Source: Actinomadura latina NBRC 106108 (GTDB lineage Bacteria; Actinomycetota; Actinomycetes; Streptosporangiales; Streptosporangiaceae). From it: DNA of 64,000 nt. Positions 8,244 through 16,359 of this stretch are shown one piece after another (within the stretch, counting starts at the first letter, position 1; every line of letters begins with the position of its first letter). Location: the NCBI RefSeq assembly GCF_001552195.1, contig NZ_BCQS01000011.1:124001-188000 (forward strand), in the 5' to 3' direction. The notes beneath the pieces are model-generated. The model saw only the letters and a list, made by a program, of their open reading frames with translations. It was not told the DNA's origin and made no database searches. A program made the position numbers and the translations under genes.

Positions 8244-8493
8244 CGGCGTAGCCGCTGTTCTTCCCCACCTTCCTTCCCCCGACCCGTCGATACCTGTACC
8301 TAGCGGCGGACGGGTTCTGTCAAGGGTGGCGTAGCCATCACGTAGTGACGCCCGAAGGGCGCCCTTGACAGGTTCCGGCCGCCGCCATCCTCAAAGCTTC
8401 TGGTCGGGGGAGCCCCGCACCCTTCCAGACCAGATTGCGACATCCCTGAGCCGGATTTCCTCCGCTCGGGCGCGTGTCTGCGACTCTGCCTGA
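8244..8493. other. Intergenic region with a long dyad
   Basis: No gene is seen. It holds an inverted repeat with 10-bp perfect arms (CTGTCAAGGG at 8317-8326 and CCCTTGACAG at 8362-8371) around a 35-base centre that has smaller internal symmetry. It could be a terminator for the pair upstream or a structured recognition site of the element. Confidence 0.45.
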
Positions 8494-8919
8494 ATGACTG
8501 ACGAGTGCCCTTTCTGCGCGACGGGGTCGGGTGAGATGGATCGCGACTTGGTCGTCCTGCGGACTGATCAGGTCTTCGTCTCACTGGCCAGGAAGCAGCG
8601 ACGCGCCAACCCTGGACATGTCCTGGTCTGCCCGGTCGAGCACGTGACCGCCTTGCACACGGTTGAGCCGTCCCTACTTGCGGCAGTGTTCAGCGTGGTT
8701 GCCCGCATCACACGCGCGGCCCCTTTGGCCTTCGGGGCCGTAGGGACCACTGTGCTCAACAACAACGACGCGCCAGACCAGGTGATCTCTCACCTGCATG
8801 TGCACGTCATCCCGCGCTTCGACGGCGACAACCTGGTGATACCTAACCCGGATAAGGCTCCGGCATCCCGAGAGCTGAGGGTTCGGCTCGCTTCACGACT
8901 GCGGCAAGTGATGACCTGA
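8494..8919 (+). CDS. HIT family nucleotide hydrolase/transferase
   Basis: A 141-residue histidine-triad protein. An N-terminal CPFC pair (zinc-binding in many HIT proteins) is followed by RRANPGHVLVCPVEHV and the catalytic triad H100-L-H102-V-H104 in ISHLHVHVIPRF. HIT enzymes hydrolyse adenylated or other nucleotidyl compounds. Length and motifs are complete, so it should be active. It starts at ATG 8494 without a clear ribosome site. It sits inside the degenerate element as cargo, unrelated to its neighbours. Confidence 0.85.
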   Translation: MTDECPFCATGSGEMDRDLVVLRTDQVFVSLARKQRRANPGHVLVCPVEHVTALHTVEPSLLAAVFSVVARITRAAPLAFGAVGTTVLNNNDAPDQVISHLHVHVIPRFDGDNLVIPNPDKAPASRELRVRLASRLRQVMT

Positions 8920-9088
8920 GGCGGGGCGGCGGCGCGACCCCGTGACAGCCGTTCGCCGGCGGACTGGGCGGGAGCGTCGCGATGCGCGGCCCGGCGCGGC
9001 CGTCCGGTGACCGGCGCCCACGCCGCACGCTCCGGGCGGCCTGGCGCGGGGCCGCGCAGCGGCCCAAGCGCCGCCGCCCCTTGATCGC
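8920..9088. other. Spacer before truncated integrase
   Basis: No gene is seen. The integrase frame is open back through this stretch but shows no similarity before LDRVKW, so this is where its N-terminal half was lost. Confidence 0.35.
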
Positions 9089-9790
9089 GTGAAGTGGCGT
9101 CCGCCGAAGCAGAACGGCGCCGTTGATCGCCGCGTCGTCGTCAACCCGGCCCAAGCTCGGGAGCTGCTGACGGCGGTTTCCTACGTTGGCCGGTCACGCG
9201 GCCCTCGGCTGCGGGCGATGTTCGCGTGCATGTACTTCGCTGGCCTTCGTCCGGCTGAGGCTGCGGGCCTGCGGCGGCAGGACTGCGAACTTCCGGCAAC
9301 CGGCTGGGGCCTGATCACACTCAAGAAGACCCGGCCGCAGACGAACAAGCGCTACACCGACTCGGGGGAGACCTTCGATGATCGGGGCCTCAAGCATCGG
9401 GACGATGACCTCGTCCGGCCGGTCCCCATCCCGCCTGAGCTGGTGGCGATTCTCCACAAGCACCTCGATGCCTTCGGGACGGCCAGGGACGGGCGGTTGT
9501 TCGTCACCAGTGGTGGCCGGTCGTTCTCTGGCTCGGCCTACGCGCAAGTCTGGAAGCAGGCTCGCGCCCTGGCGCTGACTCCCGATCAGGTCGACTCCCC
9601 GTTGGCGGCTCGGCCGTATGACCTTCGGCATGCGGCGGTGTCGCTCTGGCTGAACGCGGGCGTCCATGCGCCCGAAGCGGCCGAACGCGCTGGTCACGGC
9701 GTGGACGTGATGTTGCGCGTTTACGCCAAGTGCATAGACGGGCAACGGGACGTCGCCAACCAGCGCATCGAGGACGCGTTGGCGGCATGA
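9089..9790 (+). pseudogene. Tyrosine integrase, catalytic domain only
   Basis: From about codon LDRVKWRPPK (9080) the frame is the catalytic half of an actinobacterial phage-type integrase: DRRVVVNPAQARELL, FAGLRPAEAAGLRRQDC with the first catalytic arginine, YDLRHAAVSLWLNAGV with the second box, AGHGVDVMLRVYAKCIDG with histidine and tyrosine. The N-terminal arm-binding and core-binding domains (about 150-200 residues) are missing. GTG 9089 would give a 233-residue protein, but such a fragment should not recombine DNA on its own. It ends about 200 bases before the tRNA-Arg gene, the normal position for the integrase of an element that uses that tRNA. Confidence 0.72.
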
Positions 9791-9995
9791 TCGGCGACTG
9801 CGGTGGAGAGGCTCCGGAGCGTTCCGGGGCCTCTCTTGTCTTGCTTGCTGACCTGGGCAAACGTGGGCGGTCTCATTCCGCGTATATTCCGGGAACGGTG
9901 CCGCTCGGCTGCCTTCGGTGGCGTCTGGCTGCATCCGGACGAATCGGTGTGAGAGACACCCTCGCAGGTCAGGGCCTTGATCGGCTGGTCATGAT

Positions 9996-10044
9996 GGCGC
10001 GCCCGGCAGGATTCGAACCCGCGACCGTCGGATTAGAAGTCCGA
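9996..10044 (-). repeat. att copy within the intact tRNA-Arg
   Basis: The 49 bases of the tRNA gene (3' end to anticodon stem) that recur at 7463-7511 with two mismatches. This is the attachment core that restores the tRNA after integration. Confidence 0.8.
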
Positions 10045-10071
10045 TGCTCTGTCCAGCTGAGCTACGGGCGC
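9998..10071 (-). tRNA. tRNA-Arg (anticodon TCT)
   Basis: The complementary strand folds as a cloverleaf: acceptor GCGCCCG (10071-10065) pairs with CGGGCGC (10005-9999), discriminator G at 9998, and CCA is encoded at 9997-9995. The anticodon loop CTTCTAA places TCT at 10037-10035 (reads AGA). The T-arm has GGTTCGAATCC. The gene is intact and reads towards the integrated element, whose left end carries a partial copy. Confidence 0.95.
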
Positions 10072-10167
10072 CCGGCGCCCGGCGGGACGCCGGGACATAG
10101 TGTAAGGGGGCGGGTCCTCCAGCTCCACATCTATAACGTCGTTACCACGGGTGAGTGGCCGTGAGGG

Positions 10168-10983
10168 GTGTTTGGGGATCTATCTTTGGGTGCTGTGGCA
10201 GTGGATGTTGAGGTGCCGCTCTCCGGTGGGGGCGTGTCGGAGGGCGTGGTGCGGGTCGGGGAGACGGTGCGGAGGCCGCTGGGGGCGCACAGTCCGGCTG
10301 TGCACGGGGTTTTGCGGCATCTGGAGGCGGTGGGGTTCGACGGGGCGCCGCGGGTGCTGGGGGTGGATGAGCGGGGGCGGGAGGTGCTGAGCTGGGTGCC
10401 GGGGGACGTGCCGCAGCGGCCGCTGGCGGCGTATGTGGTTTCGGAGGACGCGCTTCGGAGTGTCGGGCGGCTGCTGAGGCGGTACCACGAGGCTGTCGCG
10501 TCGTATGGCGTGCCGGACGCTCCTTGGGATGGGGACGTCTCCAACCTGGACGGGGAGCCCGAAGTCATCGGGCATTGTGATGTCACACCGGAGAATGTTG
10601 TTTTTCGGGGTGGTGTGCCGAAGGCTTTGATCGATTTTGATCTGGCGCGGCCTACGACGCGGTTGTTCGATGTTGTCACGGCGTTGCGGCACTGGGGGCC
10701 TATTGAGGACCCGGCCGATCGGGATGCGTTGTTGTACGGGGCTGATGTCGGGTGGAGGTTGAAGGTCTTCTGTGATGCTTACGGGCTGGAGCGTGAGTTG
10801 CGGCGGGACGTGCTGCCGGCCGCGCGGGTGAGGTTCGAGCGGTCTTATCGGGCGATGCGGGCGAGGGCGGAGCGTGGTGGGGGATGGGCGCGGATCTGGG
10901 ACGGCGGTGCCGGGCCGCGGATCCGGCGGGCGCAGGACTGGCTGGAGAGGCACTGGGATGAGCTTGATGCGCGGCTCTGCTGA
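10168..10983 (+). CDS. Aminoglycoside phosphotransferase-like (APH) kinase
   Basis: A 271-residue APH/choline-kinase-fold protein. The catalytic loop IGHCDVTPENVVF (around residue 136) has the Brenner H-x-D-x-x-x-x-N pattern, followed about 20 residues on by the metal-binding LIDFDLA. A short N-lobe precedes it and a LRHWGPI helix follows, as in this family. The substrate is unknown; many actinobacterial members are not resistance genes. GTG 10168 gives the full length, with GTG 10195 as an alternative. It overlaps the cobD start by 26 bases, so the two are co-expressed. Codons are unusually rich in G and T at third positions, unlike most of the window. Confidence 0.75.
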   Translation: MFGDLSLGAVAVDVEVPLSGGGVSEGVVRVGETVRRPLGAHSPAVHGVLRHLEAVGFDGAPRVLGVDERGREVLSWVPGDVPQRPLAAYVVSEDALRSVGRLLRRYHEAVASYGVPDAPWDGDVSNLDGEPEVIGHCDVTPENVVFRGGVPKALIDFDLARPTTRLFDVVTALRHWGPIEDPADRDALLYGADVGWRLKVFCDAYGLERELRRDVLPAARVRFERSYRAMRARAERGGGWARIWDGGAGPRIRRAQDWLERHWDELDARLC

Positions 10984-11863
10984 GGGGCTTGTGGCCGGTG
11001 TCGTGCTCGATGCCTTTCTGGGAGATCCGAAGCGGTGGCATCCGGTCGCAGGGTTCGGGCGTGTCGCCTCGGTCGTCGAAGGTCATCTTTATGGGGATTC
11101 TCGGTGGCGCGGGGTTTTCTATGCTGGGGGGCTTGTCGGGAGTGCGGGGGCGGTCGGGGTTTTGGTTGAGCGGGTGAGCCGGCGGTTCGGGGTGCACGGG
11201 CTTGCTACTGCCGGGGTTACCTGGGCTGTGCTCGGCGGGACGTCATTGGGGCGTGAAGGGCTCGTCATGGCTCGTCTGTTGGAGCGTGAGGATTTGTCGG
11301 GGGCCAGGGAGCGGCTTCCTCATTTGTGCGCGCGGGATCCTCAGGGATTGGATGCGCGGGGGATCAGCAGGGCGGTGGTGGAATCGGTTGCCGAGAATAC
11401 GTCTGATGCTTCGGTGGCTCCATTGGTTTGGGGGGCGGTGGCGGGGATTCCTGGGTTGTTGATGTACCGGGCCGTGAACACGCTTGATGCGATGGTCGGG
11501 TATCGGAGTCCGCGGTATGAGCGGTTCGGGTGGGCGGCGGCGAGGCTGGATGATGTCGCCAATTGGGTTCCGGCCAGGGTGACTGCGGGATTGGTGGCGG
11601 TGTGCGGAGGGCCTGAGGCTTGGCGGGTTCTGCGGAGGGACGGGAGGAAGCATCCGAGTCCCAATGCCGGGCGGGTCGAGGCGGCGTTCGCGGGCGCGCT
11701 CGGTGTGCGGCTGGGCGGTGTCAACGCGTACGGGGGGCGTGTTGAGCGGCGGCCCGAGATGGGGGAGGGCAGGGCGCCCGAGGCGCGGGATATTCGGAGG
11801 GCCGTTCGGTTCTCGGCGGCTGCGACGTTCGCGGCGGCGGTCGTCATCGGGGTGCTGCGGTGA
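10958..11863 (+). CDS. cobD: Adenosylcobinamide-phosphate synthase CobD/CbiB
   Basis: A 301-residue multi-pass membrane enzyme that attaches aminopropanol (phosphate) to adenosylcobyric acid in B12 assembly. Family blocks are clear: [19 protein letters not shown] at the N-terminus, [64 protein letters not shown], and [26 protein letters not shown] 10958 has GAGAGG about 7 bases upstream; ATG 10967 is also in frame. Its end overlaps cobQ by four bases (GTGA). It is separated by 30 kb from the main cobalamin genes of this window. Confidence 0.93.
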   Translation: MSLMRGSAEGLVAGVVLDAFLGDPKRWHPVAGFGRVASVVEGHLYGDSRWRGVFYAGGLVGSAGAVGVLVERVSRRFGVHGLATAGVTWAVLGGTSLGREGLVMARLLEREDLSGARERLPHLCARDPQGLDARGISRAVVESVAENTSDASVAPLVWGAVAGIPGLLMYRAVNTLDAMVGYRSPRYERFGWAAARLDDVANWVPARVTAGLVAVCGGPEAWRVLRRDGRKHPSPNAGRVEAAFAGALGVRLGGVNAYGGRVERRPEMGEGRAPEARDIRRAVRFSAAATFAAAVVIGVLR

Positions 11864-13371
11864 GCGGGCTGCTGGTGGCGGGGACGACGTCGGACGCGGG
11901 AAAGAGCGTCGTCACGGCGGGGCTGTGCAGGTGGCTGGCCAGGCAAGGGGTGAAGGTCGCGCCTTTCAAGGCCCAGAACATGTCGCTGAATTCGATGGTG
12001 ACGAGTGATGGGGCGGAGATCGGGCGGGCGCAGTACATGCAGGCTCATGCGGCGGGGGTGGAGCCGAGGGCCGTGATGAATCCGGTGCTGCTGAAGCCGG
12101 GGAGTGATCGGCGCAGCCAGGTCGTGGTTCTGGGACGGCCTGTCGCGGAGGTCGACGCGCTGGAGTATGGCCGCCATAAGGAGTGGCTCAAGGGCGTGGT
12201 GCTTGAGAGCCTTGAAGAATTGCGGGCCGAGTACGAGGTCGTGGTGTGCGAGGGCGCGGGGAGCCCTGCCGAGATCAATCTGCGGGCCGGGGACATCGTG
12301 AACATGGGGTTGGCGCGGGCGGCCGACCTGCCGGTGGTGGTCGTCGGTGACATCGACCGGGGCGGTGTTTTCGCGTCGCTGTACGGGACGGTCGCGCTGC
12401 TGGAAGACAAGGACCAGGCTCTCGTCGCCGGGTTCGTCATCAATAAGTTCCGGGGTGCTTATGAGCTTCTGAGGCCGGGGCTGGAGCAGTTGGAGTTCCT
12501 CACCGGGCGGCCGACGCTGGGTGTGCTGCCCTGGAAGCTCGGTCTTTATCTCGATTCTGAGGACACCTTGGCGCTGGATTCGCCGAGGCCCGATGCCAAG
12601 GGCCCGTACGGGAATGCGACGCTTCGGATAGCCGTCGTCAGGTTCCCGCGCATCTCCAATTTCACGGACCTGGACGCCCTCGCGTGCGAGCCCGGTGTCG
12701 TCGTCCGGTATGCGGCGAGCGTCGGTGATCTGGCGGAGGCCGATCTCGTCGTCCTGCCGGGTACCAGGGCCACGGTCGACGATCTGCAGTGGCTCCGCGA
12801 CAGGGGAATGGCCGAGGAGATCGAAAAGCGGGCCCGTGAAGGGCGGCCGGTGCTCGGTATCTGCGGCGGCTACCAGATGCTCGCCGAGGAGATCGTGGAC
12901 GACATCGAGTCCAAGAAGGGGACGACTCGGGGGCTCGGTCTCCTTCCGGCGAGGGTCGAATTCGGGGAAGAGAAAGTCCTCGGGCGGCCCACGGGCAGCG
13001 CCTACGGTGAGGACGTCGACGCTTATGAGATTCACCACGGCGTCGTCACCGCGCAGGGAGAACCTTTCCTGGACGGTTGCCGAAACGGCGCCGTCTGGGG
13101 GACGACCTGGCATGGCGCCATGGAGAATGACGGGTTCAGGAGGGCGTTCCTCAAAGACGTGGCCGAGCACGCCCGAAGGGATTTCACTCCCGCCCCCGAC
13201 ATGAAATTCGCAGCGTTGAGAGAAGCCACCCTGGACGCGCTCGGCGATCTCGTCGAGGAGCACCTGGACACCGATGCCGTGTGGCGGATCATCGAGAAGG
13301 GAGCGCCCGGCGGCCTGCCCGTCGTCCCTCCCGGTGGCGCCCCGGAACCGCCCGCCGCGGCGGTAGGGTGA
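11860..13371 (+). CDS. cobQ: Cobyric acid synthase CobQ/CbiP
   Basis: A 503-residue glutamine- and ATP-dependent amidase that amidates four side chains (b, d, e, g) of adenosylcobyrinic a,c-diamide. The N-terminal ATP-binding domain reads [31 protein letters not shown], and [24 protein letters not shown]. The C-terminal class I glutaminase domain has the nucleophile cysteine in [12 protein letters not shown] and a histidine in YEIHHGVV and TTWHGAMEN. The length is normal. Translation starts at GTG 11860 inside the cobD stop. A proline/alanine tail follows the glutaminase domain. Confidence 0.95.
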   Translation: MSGLLVAGTTSDAGKSVVTAGLCRWLARQGVKVAPFKAQNMSLNSMVTSDGAEIGRAQYMQAHAAGVEPRAVMNPVLLKPGSDRRSQVVVLGRPVAEVDALEYGRHKEWLKGVVLESLEELRAEYEVVVCEGAGSPAEINLRAGDIVNMGLARAADLPVVVVGDIDRGGVFASLYGTVALLEDKDQALVAGFVINKFRGAYELLRPGLEQLEFLTGRPTLGVLPWKLGLYLDSEDTLALDSPRPDAKGPYGNATLRIAVVRFPRISNFTDLDALACEPGVVVRYAASVGDLAEADLVVLPGTRATVDDLQWLRDRGMAEEIEKRAREGRPVLGICGGYQMLAEEIVDDIESKKGTTRGLGLLPARVEFGEEKVLGRPTGSAYGEDVDAYEIHHGVVTAQGEPFLDGCRNGAVWGTTWHGAMENDGFRRAFLKDVAEHARRDFTPAPDMKFAALREATLDALGDLVEEHLDTDAVWRIIEKGAPGGLPVVPPGGAPEPPAAAVG

Positions 13372-13409
13372 TCCATTCAGGCCGCACCAGGTGCCAGGAG
13401 GAACGTCCC

Positions 13410-14036
13410 GTGACCGACCCGCGGTCCAGTCTGATCGTCCCGCTGATGAAGGCGCGGGTGCCTGCGGAGATCCAGTTGGAGTTCCCGCTGCCCGCGGACG
13501 AGGAGCCGATCCGCGACCCGTTCGCCGGCGACCTCTACGCCACCTACGCGCTGGAGATCGCCGACGAGGGCGTCCCGTCCGGCCGCCGCCACGAGCACGT
13601 GGCGCGCCGGCACTGCGCCGAGCTGGGCGTGGCGCCCGGCGAGCTGCGCCGCCGCGCGGTGATCAACCTGCGCGACCTGCGCCCGGAGCTGAGCCTCAGC
13701 TGGTACCCGGACGTCCGCGCCGTGACGGTGTCGCTCGGCGGGGCGCCCGGGCGCGGCACCCTGGAGTCGGGTCTGCTGCTGGACGAGGGGTTCCTGGAGA
13801 AGCTGGCCCAGGACGTGGAGGGCGACCTCGTCGTGGCGGCGCCCGCGCGGGACGTGTTCGTGGCGTCCGGCACCGGTCATCCCGACGGCGTCGACAAGCT
13901 GCGCTGGGCGGTCGGGCAGGTGTGGGCCGAGGACCGCGACAACGACGACCCCAGCTGGGACGTCCCGGCGGGGAGCCTGCTCACGCACGACCTGATGGTG
14001 CGCCGCGGAGGAACCTGGGACGTCCTGGGCGCGTAG
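13410..14036 (+). CDS. Uncharacterised protein, DUF1444-like
   Basis: A 208-residue soluble protein with no catalytic motif I can name. A central AVINLRDLRPELSLSWYPDVRAVTVSLGG and DLVVAAPARDVFVASGTGHPDGVDKLRWAVGQVW give a pattern like the DUF1444/YtpQ family of unknown function. GTG 13410 is supported by AGGAGG 7 bases upstream. It follows cobQ by 38 bases on the same strand and could share its transcript, but codon use returns to the normal high-C pattern here, so it probably has an independent history. Confidence 0.6.
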   Translation: MTDPRSSLIVPLMKARVPAEIQLEFPLPADEEPIRDPFAGDLYATYALEIADEGVPSGRRHEHVARRHCAELGVAPGELRRRAVINLRDLRPELSLSWYPDVRAVTVSLGGAPGRGTLESGLLLDEGFLEKLAQDVEGDLVVAAPARDVFVASGTGHPDGVDKLRWAVGQVWAEDRDNDDPSWDVPAGSLLTHDLMVRRGGTWDVLGA

Positions 14037-14039
14037 GAG

Positions 14040-15578
14040 TCACGACAGCTGCTTCATCTCCGGCCACAGCCGTGTCCATGGGGCGCGCTGCCCGCGGCAG
14101 ACCCAGACCGGTTTGCCCTGTTCCTGGTTGTCGAGGCCGACCCCGTTGTCGATGCGCGCCACCGGGCGCACGTCCGACCAGAACCGGTGCAGCCGGGCGC
14201 CGTCGGCGACCGTGTCCGGGCCGACGACGATGGTGGGGCCGCCCGTGTCCGGCGGGCGCCCGAAGTACCAGAACCCGTTGTGCCCGCTGTAGGCGCGGGG
14301 CAGGCCGAGCCCGGGCCCGTACTTGTCGAGCGCGCCCGCCTCGCCGTAGTTGCCGACGACGATCGTCGCCGTGGACCGCTCGTCCGGCGGGAGCGCGCGG
14401 TAGACGTCCGCGACCTGCGCGGCGAAACGCGGCCAGCCGACCGTCTCGGCCGCGTCGGCGTTGACCACGGGCTGCGGCGTGTCGGCGAGCCACTTCACCG
14501 GATAGACCGGCAGTGTCAGCAGGACGGTCGTGATCCCGGTGAGGACGTACATCGGGGCGGATGCCAGCCACCCGAAGCCGCGCGGCGCGCCGTTCCGCTC
14601 GACCTCCACGGCCCCGGCCGCCCAGAGCGCCGCCCACAGCCCGCTCAGGTAGTACGGCTTGCCGGCGGTGATCAGGAACAGGACATTGAGCAGCAGGTAC
14701 GCGTGCCCGAGGAACCGGAACGCGCGCAGGCCGTCCGACCGGTACGTCCGCCACAGCCCGTAGATCCACAGCCAGGACGGGAACACGCCGGTCAGGATGA
14801 GCTGGAACGGGATGAATCCGGGCCGTCCGGCGAAGTCCCCCTTGCCGGCGATGGCCTCCGCCATGTCGATCTGCGGCCAGCCGTGCCGCGCCTGCCACAC
14901 CAGCCCGGGGACGACCGCGAGGGCGGCGACGAGCACCCCGGCGGCCGGCATCGGACGCCGCAGGAACTCGCGCGGCCCCGACACCAGCAACCCGATCACG
15001 AGCGCGACCAGCAGGAACGCGGCCAGGTACTTGACGTTCAGCGCCAGCGCGGACACGGCGCCGACCGCGAGCAGCAGCCACTGGTCGCGGGTCCGCACCC
15101 ACCGGACGACCAGCCACACGATCGCCGTCGACAGCAGCAGGTCGAGCGTCGCCGTGTAGAACGTGTGCCCGATCGCGACGACGAACGGGCATACCGCATA
15201 GGACGCCGCCGTCAGCAGCTGCGCCCGCCGTCCGCCGCCCATCTCGCGCGCCGTCAGCGCGGCGACCACCACGCCGGCGGCGGAGAACAGGGCGGCCGGG
15301 ACGCGCAGCGCGACGAGCGAGTCGCCGAACACCGTCGTGACCGCCCGCGCGATCAGCGGCAGCAGCGGCGGCTGGTCGGGGTATCCCCAGGCCAGATGCC
15401 GTCCCGCCACCCGGAAGTACAGCTCGTCGCGGTGGTAGCCGTACCGCGCGCTGAGCGCCAGCAGCAGCACCCCCAGCGCCCCGGCCAGGAACAGCACCGG
15501 CCGCCACGCCACCTCCGGGGCACCGGACGGAACCTCGGCCTCGACCGGATCGGACGCCTCGGACGCGGGGGCGGACAT
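14040..15578 (-). CDS. GT39/ArnT-like membrane glycosyltransferase
   Basis: A 512-residue integral membrane protein of the GT-C superfamily. After a short cytoplasmic start, the first loop holds YGYHRDELYFRVAGRHLAWGYPDQPPLLP, the acidic D-E and D-Q-P-P pattern of lipid-linked sugar transferases, then roughly ten hydrophobic segments. The C-terminal ~130 residues (from RFAAQVADVYRALPPDERSTATIVVGNYGEAG) form an extracytoplasmic domain common in actinobacterial members. It should move a mannosyl or arabinosyl residue from a polyprenyl-phosphate donor to an acceptor outside the membrane; the acceptor is unknown. It starts at ATG 15578 and converges on the DUF1444-like gene, stops three bases apart. 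Confidence 0.82.
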   Translation of the reverse strand: MSAPASEASDPVEAEVPSGAPEVAWRPVLFLAGALGVLLLALSARYGYHRDELYFRVAGRHLAWGYPDQPPLLPLIARAVTTVFGDSLVALRVPAALFSAAGVVVAALTAREMGGGRRAQLLTAASYAVCPFVVAIGHTFYTATLDLLLSTAIVWLVVRWVRTRDQWLLLAVGAVSALALNVKYLAAFLLVALVIGLLVSGPREFLRRPMPAAGVLVAALAVVPGLVWQARHGWPQIDMAEAIAGKGDFAGRPGFIPFQLILTGVFPSWLWIYGLWRTYRSDGLRAFRFLGHAYLLLNVLFLITAGKPYYLSGLWAALWAAGAVEVERNGAPRGFGWLASAPMYVLTGITTVLLTLPVYPVKWLADTPQPVVNADAAETVGWPRFAAQVADVYRALPPDERSTATIVVGNYGEAGALDKYGPGLGLPRAYSGHNGFWYFGRPPDTGGPTIVVGPDTVADGARLHRFWSDVRPVARIDNGVGLDNQEQGKPVWVCRGQRAPWTRLWPEMKQLS

Positions 15579-15697
15579 GATCCAGACTTTGGCAGAGATT
15601 GTGGCCTAAGTCACGATCTTCGCGCCGTCCGGCCCCGGACACCATCGGGTGAATATTCGGTGGGGCGGATCGGGGGTGTCTGCGTAGGGTGCGGGCC

Positions 15698-16336
15698 ATG
15701 GTCTCCTTGCATCAAGTGGTGGCGTTCTCCGCGATGGCGCTGGTCATCATCGTGATTCCCGGGCCGTCCGTGCTGTTCGTGGTCGGGCGGGCGTTGGCGC
15801 ATGGGCGGCGTACCGCGCTCGCCGGCGTCGTGGGCGGGGTGCTCGCCGCGCTGGTGCTGACCGCGGCCGTCGCGGTGGGCATCGGGTCGATCGTGGAGCG
15901 GTCGGTGATGGTCTTCACCGTCCTGAAGATCGTCGGCGCGGTCTACATCGTCTACCTCGGGGTGCAGGCGATCCGGCACCGGCGTTCGCTCCAGGAGACG
16001 ATCGGCGCGGGCGAACCGGGCCGGACGGGTGGACGGGCGCTCCTGCAGGGCTTCGTCGTCGGAGTCACGAACCCGAAGACGACGGTGTTCTTCGCGGCCG
16101 TCCTGCCGCAGTTCGTCGTCCGCGAGCACGGGCATGTGGCCCTGCAGATGATGCTCTTCGGGGTGATCTTCGCGCTCATCGCGCTGCTCTGCGACAGCGT
16201 GTGGGGGATCGCCGCCGGGACGGCCCGCGAGTGGTTCGCGAGTTCGCCGCGCCGGCTCGCGGCGATCGGCGGCACCGGCGGCCTGATGATGATCGGCCTC
16301 GGCGTCACCGTCGCCGCCACCGGACGCAAGGACTGA
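15698..16336 (+). CDS. LysE/RhtB family amino-acid exporter
   Basis: A 212-residue protein with five to six hydrophobic helices. It carries the family pattern: N-terminal VVAFSAMALVIIVIPGPSVLFVVGRALAHGRRTALAGVVGG, a central VYIVYLGVQAIRHRR, and LLQGFVVGVTNPKTTVFFAAVLPQFV with the conserved N-P-K. LysE/RhtB proteins export lysine, threonine or homoserine-like compounds; the substrate here is unknown. ATG 15698 has a weak AGGG site; a GTG three codons upstream is possible. It converges on the first kinase with a shared terminator. Confidence 0.88.
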   Translation: MVSLHQVVAFSAMALVIIVIPGPSVLFVVGRALAHGRRTALAGVVGGVLAALVLTAAVAVGIGSIVERSVMVFTVLKIVGAVYIVYLGVQAIRHRRSLQETIGAGEPGRTGGRALLQGFVVGVTNPKTTVFFAAVLPQFVVREHGHVALQMMLFGVIFALIALLCDSVWGIAAGTAREWFASSPRRLAAIGGTGGLMMIGLGVTVAATGRKD

Positions 16337-16359
16337 GCCGGCTCGGGCCCCCGGCTCAG
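16333..16359. terminator. Bidirectional terminator hairpin
   Basis: CTGAGCCGG (16333-16341) pairs perfectly with CCGGCTCAG (16351-16359) around a 9-base loop. The arms overlap the stop codons of both convergent genes, so one hairpin can end transcription from either side. There is no U-tract, as is common in actinobacteria. Confidence 0.6.

Larger units (their letters stand above)
7463..10044. mobile_element. Small integrated element in tRNA-Arg (degenerate)
   Basis: Bounded by 49-bp direct repeats of the tRNA-Arg 3' part (7463-7511 and 9996-10044). Contents: a DUF6247/RelE-like pair, a structured intergenic dyad, a HIT-family gene, and an N-terminally truncated integrase next to the intact tRNA. 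The neighbouring dead integrase at 5972-7216 lies just outside the left repeat in the same orientation, so two elements probably integrated in tandem at one tRNA and then decayed. No replication or transfer gene remains. Confidence 0.65.
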
